A stretch of 64,000 bases of DNA from Acetobacter malorum (lineage in GTDB: Bacteria > Pseudomonadota > Alphaproteobacteria > Acetobacterales > Acetobacteraceae), in NCBI RefSeq assembly GCF_001580615.1, contig NZ_LHZC01000056.1, positions 124,001-188,000 of the forward strand. Reading direction: 5' to 3'. Made by a program: the position numbers and the translations under genes. The notes beneath the pieces are model-generated. The model did not search any database. It had not been told where the DNA came from and was given only the letters and a program-made list of their open reading frames with translations. Shown here piece by piece: positions 51,613 through 60,416 of the stretch (position 1 is the stretch's first letter; each line of letters begins with the position of its first letter).

Positions 51613-53016
51613 TCATACAATATCGGCAAAACCGGGAGAGCGTTTGTGCTGCAGGACCGACAGGACCCCCTGCAGAGATTCCTCAAGGCTTGCAGCATCC
51701 GGTGCGCTACCCAGCGCAATCCGTGCCCGCTGGGGCGGCTCGCCACTGATGGTAAAAACAGTGCTGGGAACCAGGGCCAGACCACGCCTGCGGGCATAGG
51801 CGACAAAATCTGCGCTCCCCCACCAGTCGGGCAATTTCAGCCAGACATGCGGGCCATCGGGGTTCATGCAATGGCCCTCCCCCAGAACCTTGCGGGCAAT
51901 AGATTGGCGCAGGCGTAGTTCCTTGCGGATGGCATGCAGGATTGTATGCGCCTGCTCCGTCTGCATCCACCGCGCCGTGAGCGCACTAAGCAGACCGGCA
52001 TTGGTCAATGCAATCGCCCGGATGGCGGCCGTCACCCTTCGGGCCATGTCCGCATGAGGTAAGGCAACGTAAGCCGTGCGCAGGCCCGGGCTGAGCGTTT
52101 TGGCAAGAGTGGCCACGTAACTGACACGGCTATGGTCGAGAGCCGCCAAGGCAGGCAGCGGATCGTCCATCAACAAGCTGTAAGGGTCATCCTCGACAAT
52201 ATGCAAATGGTGGCGTTGGGCAACTGCCAGAATATCCTTTCGTCTTTCCAGGGACATCGTGGCGGTAGTAGGATTGTGGATGGTCGGAATACAGTAGAGC
52301 AACCGGGGATGGTGTTCCGCGCAGGCCCGATCAAGCTGGTCCGGCATCATGCCCTCCACGTCACTGTCCACCCCCACCAGAATAAGATCGAACTGTGCCG
52401 CTATGGTCCGGATGCCGGGATAGGCAATACGATCGGTGACAATGACATCACCGGGCTGCGTATGCGTGCTCACAATGGCCGCCAGAGCGCTCTGAGCCCC
52501 GGGTGCGACAAGGATTTCGTCAGTTCGCCGCTGACCGAGAACGGGTGCAATCCACTTTGCACCAAGCTGACGCTCCTCCAATGTGCCACCCGTCACCCGG
52601 TAGGACATCAGGCTGTTCAGATCCTGCTGCTTTAAAATGGCGGTAATGTCATTCTGGATGATCCGCTGCAGCGGCGGATCCTGTGGAATGGGCGGGAGGT
52701 TCATGGTCAGATCGACCACAGCGGGACCCGTATGCCGCCAATGACTTTCCCCCGCGCCGACCCGGATAAAAGTGCCCCGCCCGACGGTCGCATCAATCAG
52801 GCCGCGCCGCCGCGCCTCAGTGAAGGCTCGGGTGACAGTCGTCAGATTGGTGCCAAGATACTCTGCTATCGTTCGCTGTGGGGGCAGTTTGTCCCCTTCC
52901 CGCAGGTCACCCTTACGTATGGAAAGCGCCAGAGCATCGGCCAGCGTCATGTAAAGCGCGTTCGGGCTCCGGCTGATCTCTTCTTTCCAGTGAGTCAGAT
53001 AGGGATATGCGGACAT
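51613..53016 (-). CDS. MocR-type transcriptional regulator (GntR helix-turn-helix fused to PLP aminotransferase fold)
   Basis: A 467-aa MocR/GabR-like regulator. The N-terminal GntR winged helix is 'LSIRKGDLREGDKLPPQRTI' then 'AEYLGTNLTTVTRAFTEARR' (about 30-70). A linker leads to a type I aminotransferase fold with 'RLLYCIPTIHNPTTATMSLE' (about 245) and the PLP-Lys in 'VATLAKTLSPGLR' (about 305). The start at 53016 gives the usual N-terminus; the frame opens at 53070. It lies just upstream of the Nit1C operon on the same strand and likely controls it, sensing an amino compound through PLP. Confidence 0.9.
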   Translation of the reverse strand: MSAYPYLTHWKEEISRSPNALYMTLADALALSIRKGDLREGDKLPPQRTIAEYLGTNLTTVTRAFTEARRRGLIDATVGRGTFIRVGAGESHWRHTGPAVVDLTMNLPPIPQDPPLQRIIQNDITAILKQQDLNSLMSYRVTGGTLEERQLGAKWIAPVLGQRRTDEILVAPGAQSALAAIVSTHTQPGDVIVTDRIAYPGIRTIAAQFDLILVGVDSDVEGMMPDQLDRACAEHHPRLLYCIPTIHNPTTATMSLERRKDILAVAQRHHLHIVEDDPYSLLMDDPLPALAALDHSRVSYVATLAKTLSPGLRTAYVALPHADMARRVTAAIRAIALTNAGLLSALTARWMQTEQAHTILHAIRKELRLRQSIARKVLGEGHCMNPDGPHVWLKLPDWWGSADFVAYARRRGLALVPSTVFTISGEPPQRARIALGSAPDAASLEESLQGVLSVLQHKRSPGFADIV

Positions 53017-53323
53017 GGGACGGAATTTCCATACATTCAACGAAATTCCATTTGACCATAAGTCATACAATCAGGGCAATGATGGTAATTACTCAGATAG
53101 AAAGCAGTCGCCCTCCCGGCCCTCTCAGACGCCCAGCTTCATCCATTTTTCAGCCTTGGTCGAAATATCAGTAGGAGCGGGCCACAGAGCAGAAGTTGGC
53201 GGCCATAGGCCTCAATCGCGATATGACACGTCCTACCAACACTTTTCGTGCTTGCGTTATAAGCATGCATTTTTACGGAAAACGCCAGATACCCAGACAG
53301 CCAATAATACGCTGATCAGGTCA
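53017..53323. other. Intergenic region upstream of MocR-type gene
   Basis: Next to the regulator start are the inverted repeat at 53022-53049 and the CATACAAT site at 53064-53071. From about 53090 to 53323 I see no gene, hairpin or repeat; open frames through it have no recognisable domain. Confidence 0.55.
53022..53049. repeat. Perfect 8-bp inverted repeat at the MocR-type gene start
   Basis: GGAATTTC (53022-53029) and GAAATTCC (53042-53049) are exact inverted repeats 12 bases apart, 6 to 33 bases upstream of the regulator start codon. It may be an autoregulatory site or a hairpin near the ribosome-binding region. Confidence 0.5.
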
Positions 53324-54595
53324 TCATGCCATTTCAGAATCAGCCTGCAACACAGCATGTAACAAGACATTCGCGCCTGCCGTAACATCGTGAGGCTCAG
53401 CACTTTCCGCTTCATTATGGCTAATACCTTTCCAGCACGGCACAAAAATCATCGCAGTCGGAACCACCCGCGCCACATAGACGGCATCGTGACCAGCACC
53501 GGACACAATTTTGCGGGCGCTATAGCCGAGGTTTTGAGCACTTTTTTCTACAAAAGAGACACAGAGAGGATCAAAATGCACAGCGTCCGATGTCCATGTT
53601 GGAGAGATGCTGAATTCCACCCCACAGGAAGCCGCAATTGCCTCGAGTGTCTGGTAAAATTCTTTCTCCATTATTTCCAGAGTGCCGTCCGACGGATGGC
53701 GCAGATCTACTGTAAAATGAACACTGCCCGGAATAACATTGCTACTGGCGGGCAAACATTCGATGATACCTACTGTACTCAAGCCATCAGGCGCATGATT
53801 CATTGCCACCTGATGCACGCCATCAATCATACGGGCAGCGGACCACAATGCATCAGATCGCATGGTCATGGGGGTCGTTCCAGCATGAGCATCCTGCCCT
53901 GTTACTGTCACGTCATACCAACGCATGGCCTGCACGCCCTGCACCACGCCTATGGTCTTTTCCTCAGCTTCCAGAACAGGGCCTTGTTCAATATGGAGCT
54001 CAAAATAGGCGGACGCAGGATGCTTCCCGCACTCTTCCTCCCCCACAAACCCCGTTTGCTCCAATGCTTCCCCTAGCGTGATGCCATTTTTATCGGGCCG
54101 ACTGCGCGCAAATTCTTGTGTAAAGGCGCCACCAAACACACCGGATGCCAGCATAGGCGGAGTGAAACGGGCACCTTCCTCATTAGTCCAGTTCACCACT
54201 TCTATAGGGTGACGCGTCGAGACATCAGCACGATGCAGCGCCCGCAGCACAGCCACACCGCCTAAAACCCCGAGAATACCATCGAATTTCCCGCCAGTAG
54301 GCTGGGTATCAAGGTGGCTGCCAATCATGATAGGCTGCAACGTCTCGCAAGTGCCGGCTCGTCGGGCAAACTGGTTGCCCATTGAATCATACGTTACAGT
54401 ACAGCCCAAAGCCTCACATGTCTGCGCAAACCATGTTCGCACGCTTTTATCTTCATCAGACAAAGCAAGACGACAGATGCCCCCTTTTGGCGTCCCACCA
54501 AAACGGGCCGTTTCCATGAGATCGCTCCAAAGAGCAGGACCGTCGATGAGCATATTGCTTTGGGCAGGCATTTTTCCGTCCTTGTTCTTAGACAT
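53324..54595 (-). CDS. M20-family amidohydrolase, N-carbamoyl-amino-acid hydrolase / allantoate amidohydrolase type
   Basis: A 423-aa dinuclear metallo-amidohydrolase. Metal ligands and catalytic residues are seen in 'MIGSHLDTQPTGGKFDGILG' (about 93-112; His, Asp), 'VVNWTNEEGARFTPPM' (about 129-144; catalytic Glu-Glu), 'FELHIEQGPVLE' (about 200; His) and 'GISHNEAE' near the C-terminus. The dimerisation lid domain contains 'GQDAHAGTTPMTMRSDALW'. The family removes carbamoyl or ureido groups, releasing ammonia and CO2 from N-carbamoyl amino acids or allantoate. It is the last gene of an operon with a deiminase-fold enzyme, so it would act on a ureido product. Confidence 0.9.
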   Translation of the reverse strand: MSKNKDGKMPAQSNMLIDGPALWSDLMETARFGGTPKGGICRLALSDEDKSVRTWFAQTCEALGCTVTYDSMGNQFARRAGTCETLQPIMIGSHLDTQPTGGKFDGILGVLGGVAVLRALHRADVSTRHPIEVVNWTNEEGARFTPPMLASGVFGGAFTQEFARSRPDKNGITLGEALEQTGFVGEEECGKHPASAYFELHIEQGPVLEAEEKTIGVVQGVQAMRWYDVTVTGQDAHAGTTPMTMRSDALWSAARMIDGVHQVAMNHAPDGLSTVGIIECLPASSNVIPGSVHFTVDLRHPSDGTLEIMEKEFYQTLEAIAASCGVEFSISPTWTSDAVHFDPLCVSFVEKSAQNLGYSARKIVSGAGHDAVYVARVVPTAMIFVPCWKGISHNEAESAEPHDVTAGANVLLHAVLQADSEMA

Positions 54596-54605
54596 TCAGG
54601 AGAAT

Positions 54606-55547
54606 TCAGTACCCTCTTTGAGGATCACACAATAATGCTGGCTTTTCGCCTCGTTCTATTTGCCCAATCGCCTCTGCAACATACTGAGCCTGCATCAAAG
54701 GAGACGCTTCTGAGGCAACATGCGGCGTGATGATAATAGAAGGATGCGTCCATAAGGGTGACGTGGCAGGCAAAGGTTCCGGCGTCACCACATCCAAAAC
54801 GGCACCACACAAAATACCTGCATTCAGTGCATTGATAAGATCCGTTTGAACAACATGACGGCCCCGGCCAACATTGATAAAACCTGCACCTCGCGGGAGT
54901 TTTTTCAGAAACTCCTCCGAGATGATCCCATCTGTCTGAGGCGTGCTGGGCAGAAGATTAACCAGAATGTCCGCAGTTTCTAAAAACTCTGGCAAGGCCT
55001 CCTGCCCTGCATAGACTTTCACACCAGTCAGAGTGGCCGGGGAACGCTTCCAGCCCGAAACCCTGAAACCAACACGTGCCAGATGTGTCGCAACATAGGC
55101 ACCTAAATGGCCCAGCCCCATAACACCAATACGCGTTGCATCTGTTGTGCGTGCAATGGTATTGCAAGCCCATCGCTGCTCAGCTTGCTGGATCGCCCAT
55201 GTTCTGGCCTGCCTTAAAAGAGCAATGGCTGCCCATGTGACATAATCAGCCATTAATTGGCCGGTCTGTTCTCCCCCCATGCGAACCAGAGGGATATGGC
55301 GAGGAAAGCCGGGGGCATTCAAGAGGTGATCGACCCCCGCCCCCGTGCATAAAATAGCTTTTGCGGTCGCTAATGCAGGATAATGGTCTGCCTCCGGTGA
55401 CCAGACCAACACGTAGTCACTGGGTTGGAGCCGGGTTTGAGACGCATACCACGACAAAACTGACAGGTCCGGCGCAACTTCGGCAAAGGCTTTTTTCCAG
55501 ATATCAAATTTTTCCGGGCCATCTGCACTGATAATAAGCCGCGCCAT
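54606..55547 (-). CDS. D-2-hydroxyacid dehydrogenase (GhrA-like)
   Basis: A 313-aa NAD(P)-dependent dehydrogenase. The Rossmann motif 'RIGVMGLGHLGAYVATHLAR' is at about residues 138-157. The substrate Arg is in 'FINVGRGRHVVQ' (about 230) and the catalytic His in 'IITPHVASEASP' (about 280). It is closest to the glyoxylate/hydroxypyruvate reductase A branch. It sits between the deiminase-fold and amidohydrolase genes with gaps of 17 and 10 bases, so it could reduce a 2-oxo acid left after nitrogen is removed, or glyoxylate. Confidence 0.88.
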   Translation of the reverse strand: MARLIISADGPEKFDIWKKAFAEVAPDLSVLSWYASQTRLQPSDYVLVWSPEADHYPALATAKAILCTGAGVDHLLNAPGFPRHIPLVRMGGEQTGQLMADYVTWAAIALLRQARTWAIQQAEQRWACNTIARTTDATRIGVMGLGHLGAYVATHLARVGFRVSGWKRSPATLTGVKVYAGQEALPEFLETADILVNLLPSTPQTDGIISEEFLKKLPRGAGFINVGRGRHVVQTDLINALNAGILCGAVLDVVTPEPLPATSPLWTHPSIIITPHVASEASPLMQAQYVAEAIGQIERGEKPALLCDPQRGY

Positions 55548-55564
55548 ACTCTACCTTTCTTTCC

Positions 55565-56437
55565 TTACGCTGACAGTAAAGATTTCCGGCGCAGCGGCAT
55601 AGTCATGCAATGAACGCTCCCACCGCCGCGAGAAAACTGGTCCAGTTTCGGATCAAAAACTGTCAGACCTTCTGCACGCAACACGCTGTTGATGCGCGTA
55701 GAATGGTGGGGGCTGATGACACGATCCTTACCCAACGCCAGAACGTTACACCCCATATCGCGCATGGCTTCCTTGTACGTAACGGGAAGCAGGCGAATGC
55801 CATTCGCCTTGAACCAGTCCAGGTCTTCATCAGCCAGACAATCCACTGCTGCAATGGCCAGATTTTCCGCCACCATTGTGAAAATCACGTCAAGATGCAG
55901 AAAATGCTCTGGGAAACGTATCATGCGGCACGTCCACCCCGCCTCTTCAAACCAGCTGATAAACTCCGCAGCTCCCGCTTCATCCGTGCGGCCACCACTC
56001 ACACCTACGGCTAACAAACCGGGGCGAATGATATGGATATCCCCCCCCTCTATGTGCCCTTTGGTGCAGCTTTTCCAGATTTCATCTGGCGCATAAAAAG
56101 AGCGGATTTCACCTTCTTCCGCAACACGCTCCTTACGCATAAGTCGCGTTACAACGGTACCAAATGGCGTGGTTTGTGAACTATCGCGCGTATAAACCTG
56201 ATACGGCATATCTGGATGCGGCTTCAGGAAATGACATGAAACATCTGCACCTTTCAAAGAAGAAACCAGCTCGCCAAATTGTTCGGTCAACGCCGTGCGA
56301 TCAATGGTGCCACCGTTTGCCATCGTCTGAATGGCAATATCGTTACTCGGGATCCACTGATAGTACTCTGGAGGACAGAGGAGCACATCAGCCAATTCAC
56401 CGGTCTCGCTATCAATAAACCAGCGGTTTGCTACCAT
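55565..56437 (-). CDS. Amidinotransferase/deiminase-fold hydrolase (DDAH / arginine deiminase-like)
   Basis: A 290-aa pentein-fold enzyme. The substrate-guanidine ligands are in 'GHIEGGDIHIIRPG' (about 128-141; Glu, Asp), the catalytic His is in 'EHFLHLDVIFTMV' (about 181) and the nucleophilic Cys277 in 'GGGSVHCMTMP'. The early Asp is in 'QVYTRDSSQTTPF' (about 85). The size matches DDAH and ornithine/arginine amidinohydrolases more than long arginine deiminases. It would hydrolyse a guanidino group to a ureido group or release it. It is the first gene of a three-gene operon divergent from LysR. Confidence 0.88.
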   Translation of the reverse strand: MVANRWFIDSETGELADVLLCPPEYYQWIPSNDIAIQTMANGGTIDRTALTEQFGELVSSLKGADVSCHFLKPHPDMPYQVYTRDSSQTTPFGTVVTRLMRKERVAEEGEIRSFYAPDEIWKSCTKGHIEGGDIHIIRPGLLAVGVSGGRTDEAGAAEFISWFEEAGWTCRMIRFPEHFLHLDVIFTMVAENLAIAAVDCLADEDLDWFKANGIRLLPVTYKEAMRDMGCNVLALGKDRVISPHHSTRINSVLRAEGLTVFDPKLDQFSRGGGSVHCMTMPLRRKSLLSA

Positions 56438-56825
56438 TACCCGAAATCCTTGAGATTGCTACGTTCCTCAGGACTGTAACGAATAAGGAATGAGAGCAAA
56501 ATTAGAATAAACCGGAGTTCACTTTATAAAAACGTTAATTATCTAAATTTGCCACCACACAGGTGAGCCGGACAGAATGCACAAATCGATTTTCTCCGCA
56601 GAAAACCAAGGCCGGAAACACTTCGATCCCCTATCAAGGCTACTCCCTTCAGAGGAATAAGGCACTGTTTGCACCGGCATCGCCCACTTCCCGACCTCCC
56701 CTTCTTACGATAGGGTAACAGACCCAAGCGGATTACAAATGAGGTGAACACTTGCGCACAGCCTGCCCTGAGCACCTCACGTTTCACGCAACCTGGCCGA
56801 CTGAGAGAGAGGTTAGACAGATCAG
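56438..56825. other. Divergent promoter region between deiminase-fold operon and LysR gene
   Basis: The A/T-rich stretch near 56480-56545, including TTTATAAAAACGTTAATTAT, is a plausible promoter for the minus-strand operon and LysR control. The right part (about 56550-56825) is longer than a LysR leader needs, yet shows no gene or RNA I recognise. The one open antisense frame through it reads mostly against the LysR gene and has no domain. Confidence 0.5.
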
Positions 56826-57806
56826 ATGCCCCGATCAGCCAACCCCCAACCAGCCCCCCTGCCCCCCACAGCTCACAAAGCAAATGTGCGGCGTTCAAAA
56901 GGTTTTCGTGGCCAGGTTTCAGAGGTCGACCTACGCTTGTTGCGCGTTTTCCATACCGTTGCAGCCCAGTCGGGTTTTGCTGCCGCAGAGATTGCATTAG
57001 GCAAAAGCAAGTCTTCTATCAGCCTTGATATCTCGGCCCTTGAAACACGGCTGGGGCTCAAACTCTGCAAACGGGGGCGCAGCGGCTTTTCCCTTACCAG
57101 TGAGGGTCAGGCTGTTCTGGATGCTACGCTTACTCTCATGCAGGACCTCCAGCATTTTCAGCAACGGATCAACCAGATAAGTGGCATTTTATCGGGCACA
57201 TTTCGGCTGTATGTGCCCGATAATCTGCAAACCCATGGCGAGACCCCCCTTATCCGTGCAATAGGAACGTTCACAAGCCTCCATCCTAACGTATTCATGA
57301 CAGTCCATTCCGCGTCTACGCGAGATGTCGAGGTTGCTGTGACCAATGGACAAGCCACGGCGGGTATTGCGCTCTACCCTCAGCATATGCCCGGCATACA
57401 AAGCGTCCCGCTCGTAGCAGAGGCGCTTAACCTGTATTGTGGTGCCAGACATCCCCTTTTTGAAATGCCGGAAGAGGACATTACTCTGGACCTTCTGGCC
57501 GCCCAGCGCATCATTGCGGTTTCTGACGCTGCAACCTCACCACGATGGAAAGAAATACGCACCCACCTTTCTTTCCATGCGTCCGCAGAAAATGTTGATG
57601 CACGTGCTTTGCTTATTCTTTCCGGAAACTTCATTGGTTTTCTACCAGAAGCTTTTGCAAAGCCGCTCGTTGATCGTCAGCTACTCAGACGTATCAGCTT
57701 CGATGACCTGCAACTGATAACCTGCTTTCACTTTTTGGCCAGACTCTCCCCAGAAACAGAAGTGATGGTTGAGACGTTTCGTGCCCTGCTGGAAGAATCC
57801 TACTAA
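56826..57806 (+). CDS. LysR-family transcriptional regulator of the guanidino/ureido cluster
   Basis: A 326-aa LysR regulator with an N-terminal extension of about 30 residues. The helix-turn-helix reads 'VDLRLLRVFHTVAAQSGFAA' and 'AEIALGKSKSSISLDISALE' (about 35-74). The effector domain from about 118 contains 'GTFRLYVPDNLQTHGETPLI'. The stop overlaps the start of the transporter fusion gene by one base, so regulator and transporter share an mRNA. It is divergent from the deiminase-fold operon and probably controls both arms. Confidence 0.9.
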   Translation: MPRSANPQPAPLPPTAHKANVRRSKGFRGQVSEVDLRLLRVFHTVAAQSGFAAAEIALGKSKSSISLDISALETRLGLKLCKRGRSGFSLTSEGQAVLDATLTLMQDLQHFQQRINQISGILSGTFRLYVPDNLQTHGETPLIRAIGTFTSLHPNVFMTVHSASTRDVEVAVTNGQATAGIALYPQHMPGIQSVPLVAEALNLYCGARHPLFEMPEEDITLDLLAAQRIIAVSDAATSPRWKEIRTHLSFHASAENVDARALLILSGNFIGFLPEAFAKPLVDRQLLRRISFDDLQLITCFHFLARLSPETEVMVETFRALLEESY

Positions 57807-59410
57807 TGAGCGCTTTTTTCTCATTCATGAAGACTATGGTTTTTCCAGAAAGATATAAGCCTGCGCGCCTTACCACTCTCTGTTTGCTCGGTATCGGTCT
57901 GGGGTTGTCTTCCTACCACGTAGCGTCCGCCCAGACCTCTGGAGAAGAAACGCCCTCCTTTGTGCAAAACGGTACGCTGACGGTTTGCACAAACCCGACC
58001 CTGCCGCCCATGACATTCGTTCAGGGTTCAGACGCAAGTAAGCCGGAAGGCATGGATATTGATCTGGCACGCGCCCTTGCAAAACATTGGCATGCGTCAC
58101 TCAATCTGGTCACCATGGATTTCACAGGCCTTTTCCCCAGCCTTGCGGCACAGAGATGCGGAATTGTATTAAGTGGCATCATACAATTACCAGACCGTGA
58201 GAAGAATTTTGATGCTGTTCCTTATCAAGATACGGCCTTAACCGTCGTAGCTCGTGCCAATACGCTTCCTATAAAAAGCATGGCGGAGCTATCTGGCAAA
58301 ACCATTGCTGTTCAGTCCGGCACGAGCTACGCCGCACGCATAGAGCGTGAAAATATTGCTCTGAGTGCAGCGGGCAAGCCTCCTATCACCATTCAACAAT
58401 ATCCGACTGAAGATCAGGTCGTACAGCAAGTGCTCATCGGGCGCGTGTTTGCGTTTGTCAGTCAGGATGTCGAGCTTTATTTCAGACAAAAGCAGCTTCA
58501 TGGCAAAGTCCGGATTATTCTTAAGCCTGATTATTCCGATTATCGCCATTTTGCTGCCTACACACGCAAAAACCCACACGACCATGCGCTGATCACACAA
58601 GCGATTTCTGAACTGGAAAGCGACGGCACCCTTTCTGGTTACAGACAAAAGTGGTCGCTTTCAGCTCAAAGTGAACAAGCCCTTTCGACTGATGAGCGTG
58701 GGGGTGCCTTTAACTGGCAGGCTTTTTTTGCCGCGCTGACATCGGTCGCTTTTCTAAAAGGTGCAGCTATTACGCTTTCTGTCGCTCTGCTGTCTCATTT
58801 CATTGCAATTGTTATCTCCATTCCGATGGCGATAACGCTTAACAGTCACGGAAAGTCCGCGCTCAAAGTCGTGCTGAAGGCTTATGTATCTGTCTTCCGA
58901 GGCGCACCGACACTGCTGCAGCTTCTGTTTATCTGGAATGCGCTTCCGCAGTTCTTCCCTATTTTCAGAGAGCAATGGTTTACGCCGTTTTTAGCCACGC
59001 TTGTTGCGCTTTCCATTAATGAATCAGCGTATCAGGTGGAAATCAACCGCGCAGCCCTAAGCGCCGTTGATGACGGTCAGGAGCTTGCTGCTGACGCTCT
59101 GGGTATGACGCGCAAACAAGTCTATCGCTATGTCATTTTCCCGCAGGCTCTTCGTGTCGCGCTCCCGCCAACCATCAATGAATTCATCACTCTTCTAAAA
59201 ACAACGTCTCTGGCGTCTGTTATTTCTCTGCAGGAGCTCCTTGCAATCACACAAGTTCAGGTGGCACGCACATTCGAATTCACAGAATACTATGCGGCTG
59301 CGCTCATATATTATCTTGCGATGGTTTTTTTCTTTCTCTTCTTACAAAAACGTGTGGAACGCCGCTTCTCCTGGGCCGACCGTAAGAAAGCTTCAGCCAA
59401 TGCAGCCTGA
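57806..59410 (+). CDS. Polar amino acid ABC transporter, fused substrate-binding and permease protein
   Basis: A 534-aa fusion. A signal segment (to SAQ, about residue 43) leads to a PBP2-type binding domain: 'GTLTVCTNPTLPPMTFVQGS' (about 56-75), 'GMDIDLARALAKHWHASL' and 'IAVQSGTSYAARIERENIAL'. From about residue 300 a HisMQ-type permease follows, with 'VFRGAPTLLQLLFIWNALPQ' and the coupling EAA-type loop 'ELAADALGMTRKQVYRYVIF'. Such fusions tether the binding protein to the membrane. With the ATPase encoded next, it forms an importer for a cationic or polar amino-acid-like compound. Confidence 0.92.
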   Translation: MSAFFSFMKTMVFPERYKPARLTTLCLLGIGLGLSSYHVASAQTSGEETPSFVQNGTLTVCTNPTLPPMTFVQGSDASKPEGMDIDLARALAKHWHASLNLVTMDFTGLFPSLAAQRCGIVLSGIIQLPDREKNFDAVPYQDTALTVVARANTLPIKSMAELSGKTIAVQSGTSYAARIERENIALSAAGKPPITIQQYPTEDQVVQQVLIGRVFAFVSQDVELYFRQKQLHGKVRIILKPDYSDYRHFAAYTRKNPHDHALITQAISELESDGTLSGYRQKWSLSAQSEQALSTDERGGAFNWQAFFAALTSVAFLKGAAITLSVALLSHFIAIVISIPMAITLNSHGKSALKVVLKAYVSVFRGAPTLLQLLFIWNALPQFFPIFREQWFTPFLATLVALSINESAYQVEINRAALSAVDDGQELAADALGMTRKQVYRYVIFPQALRVALPPTINEFITLLKTTSLASVISLQELLAITQVQVARTFEFTEYYAAALIYYLAMVFFFLFLQKRVERRFSWADRKKASANAA

Positions 59411-60179
59411 TACATTCCCCGTTCAAAACACCCCGCCCCACGACGAAACCTCTATGATTTCCGTGCGCAATATGAGCAAATTGTACGGAGAATTCGTCGC
59501 TCTGGACCGCCTTAATTTTGAAGTGCAGAAGGGTGAAAAAATTGTCGTTCTTGGCCCTTCAGGTTCAGGAAAATCAACCCTCATCCGAACATTCAATCGC
59601 ATTGAGCCGCATGACAGCGGAAGTATTCTTATCGATGGCAAGGTTATTAATGAAAAAACCAGCCTGACAGAACTGCGCTGCATGGTTGGAATGGTCTTCC
59701 AGAATTATAATCTTTTTCCACATCTCAGTGCGCTTGATAACTGTACCCTCGCCCCTCAACTTGTACGCAATGTCTCTCGTAAAGACGCACAGGACATGGC
59801 GCATCATTTTTTGTCGCAGGTGGGTATTCCTGAACAGGCACACAAATACCCTATCCAGCTATCAGGCGGCCAGCAGCAGCGGGTCGCTATAGCACGAGCC
59901 CTCTGCATGAAGCCGGAAGTCATGCTGTTTGATGAGCCAACAGCGGCGCTTGACCCGGAGGCGATAACCGGAATTGTCAGCATTATGGACACTCTGGCCG
60001 AACAAGGCATTACCACTTTGTGCGTGACGCATGAAATGGCGTTTAGCCGCCGCATTGCTGATAAAATTATCTTTATGGATCAAGGGCGTATTCTTGAAAT
60101 AACACCACCTGAGGTCTTTTTCACTACCCCCCAGACACAGCGCGCCCAAAGCTTTCTCGACCAGATGATACGGTACTGA
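59400..60179 (+). CDS. Polar amino acid ABC transporter ATP-binding protein
   Basis: A 259-aa ATPase of the GlnQ/HisP group. The Walker A motif GPSGSGKST, the Q-loop in '[18 protein letters not shown]', the signature LSGGQQQR and Walker B '[13 protein letters not shown]' are all present, followed by '[10 protein letters not shown]' with the switch His. The ATG at 59400 overlaps the fusion-gene stop by 11 bases; an ATG at 59454 directly before the domain is an alternative. The longer open frame to 59241 lies inside the fusion gene and is rejected as the start. Confidence 0.93.
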   Translation: MQPDTFPVQNTPPHDETSMISVRNMSKLYGEFVALDRLNFEVQKGEKIVVLGPSGSGKSTLIRTFNRIEPHDSGSILIDGKVINEKTSLTELRCMVGMVFQNYNLFPHLSALDNCTLAPQLVRNVSRKDAQDMAHHFLSQVGIPEQAHKYPIQLSGGQQQRVAIARALCMKPEVMLFDEPTAALDPEAITGIVSIMDTLAEQGITTLCVTHEMAFSRRIADKIIFMDQGRILEITPPEVFFTTPQTQRAQSFLDQMIRY

Positions 60180-60272
60180 GGGCACACACCAGTCCTTGTA
60201 AAAGTAAGATTTACAACATTCCAAACGAAGAGCGCCTCGTTTCATTATTAAATTGAAATGAAGTCGTTACCC

Positions 60273-60290
60273 GGGTGGATCTGTCCACCC
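60273..60290. repeat. Small perfect hairpin in the leader of the TonB receptor gene
   Basis: GGGTGGA and TCCACCC flank a 4-base TCTG loop. It lies in the 237-base gap between the ATPase gene and the TonB receptor gene with no T-run, so a terminator is not supported. It may shape the receptor mRNA leader. Confidence 0.35.
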
Positions 60291-60416
60291 CAGTAGATAA
60301 GGGGATCTTATGACCGCCCGCTCTTTCCGTTTGCCGCTAACAGCGACTTTAGCCCGCAGAGTATCCCAACAGACTGCACCCCTTCCCTCACGCCCCTTAA
60401 CGCCAGGAGTGCAGGC

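Noticed and set aside
51614..51621. Sixth CATACAAT match at the 3' end of the MocR-type gene
   Set aside because: It encodes the last residues and stop of the regulator and is not in a promoter position; probably coincidence.
53090..53362. Open plus-strand frame in the gap before the M20 hydrolase gene
   Set aside because: No start with a ribosome-binding site, no domain and unusual composition.
56539..56997. Open frame of 152 codons, minus strand, across the LysR gene start
   Set aside because: No domain, Cys/Arg-rich composition, and it opposes a clear LysR helix-turn-helix; read as a shadow frame.
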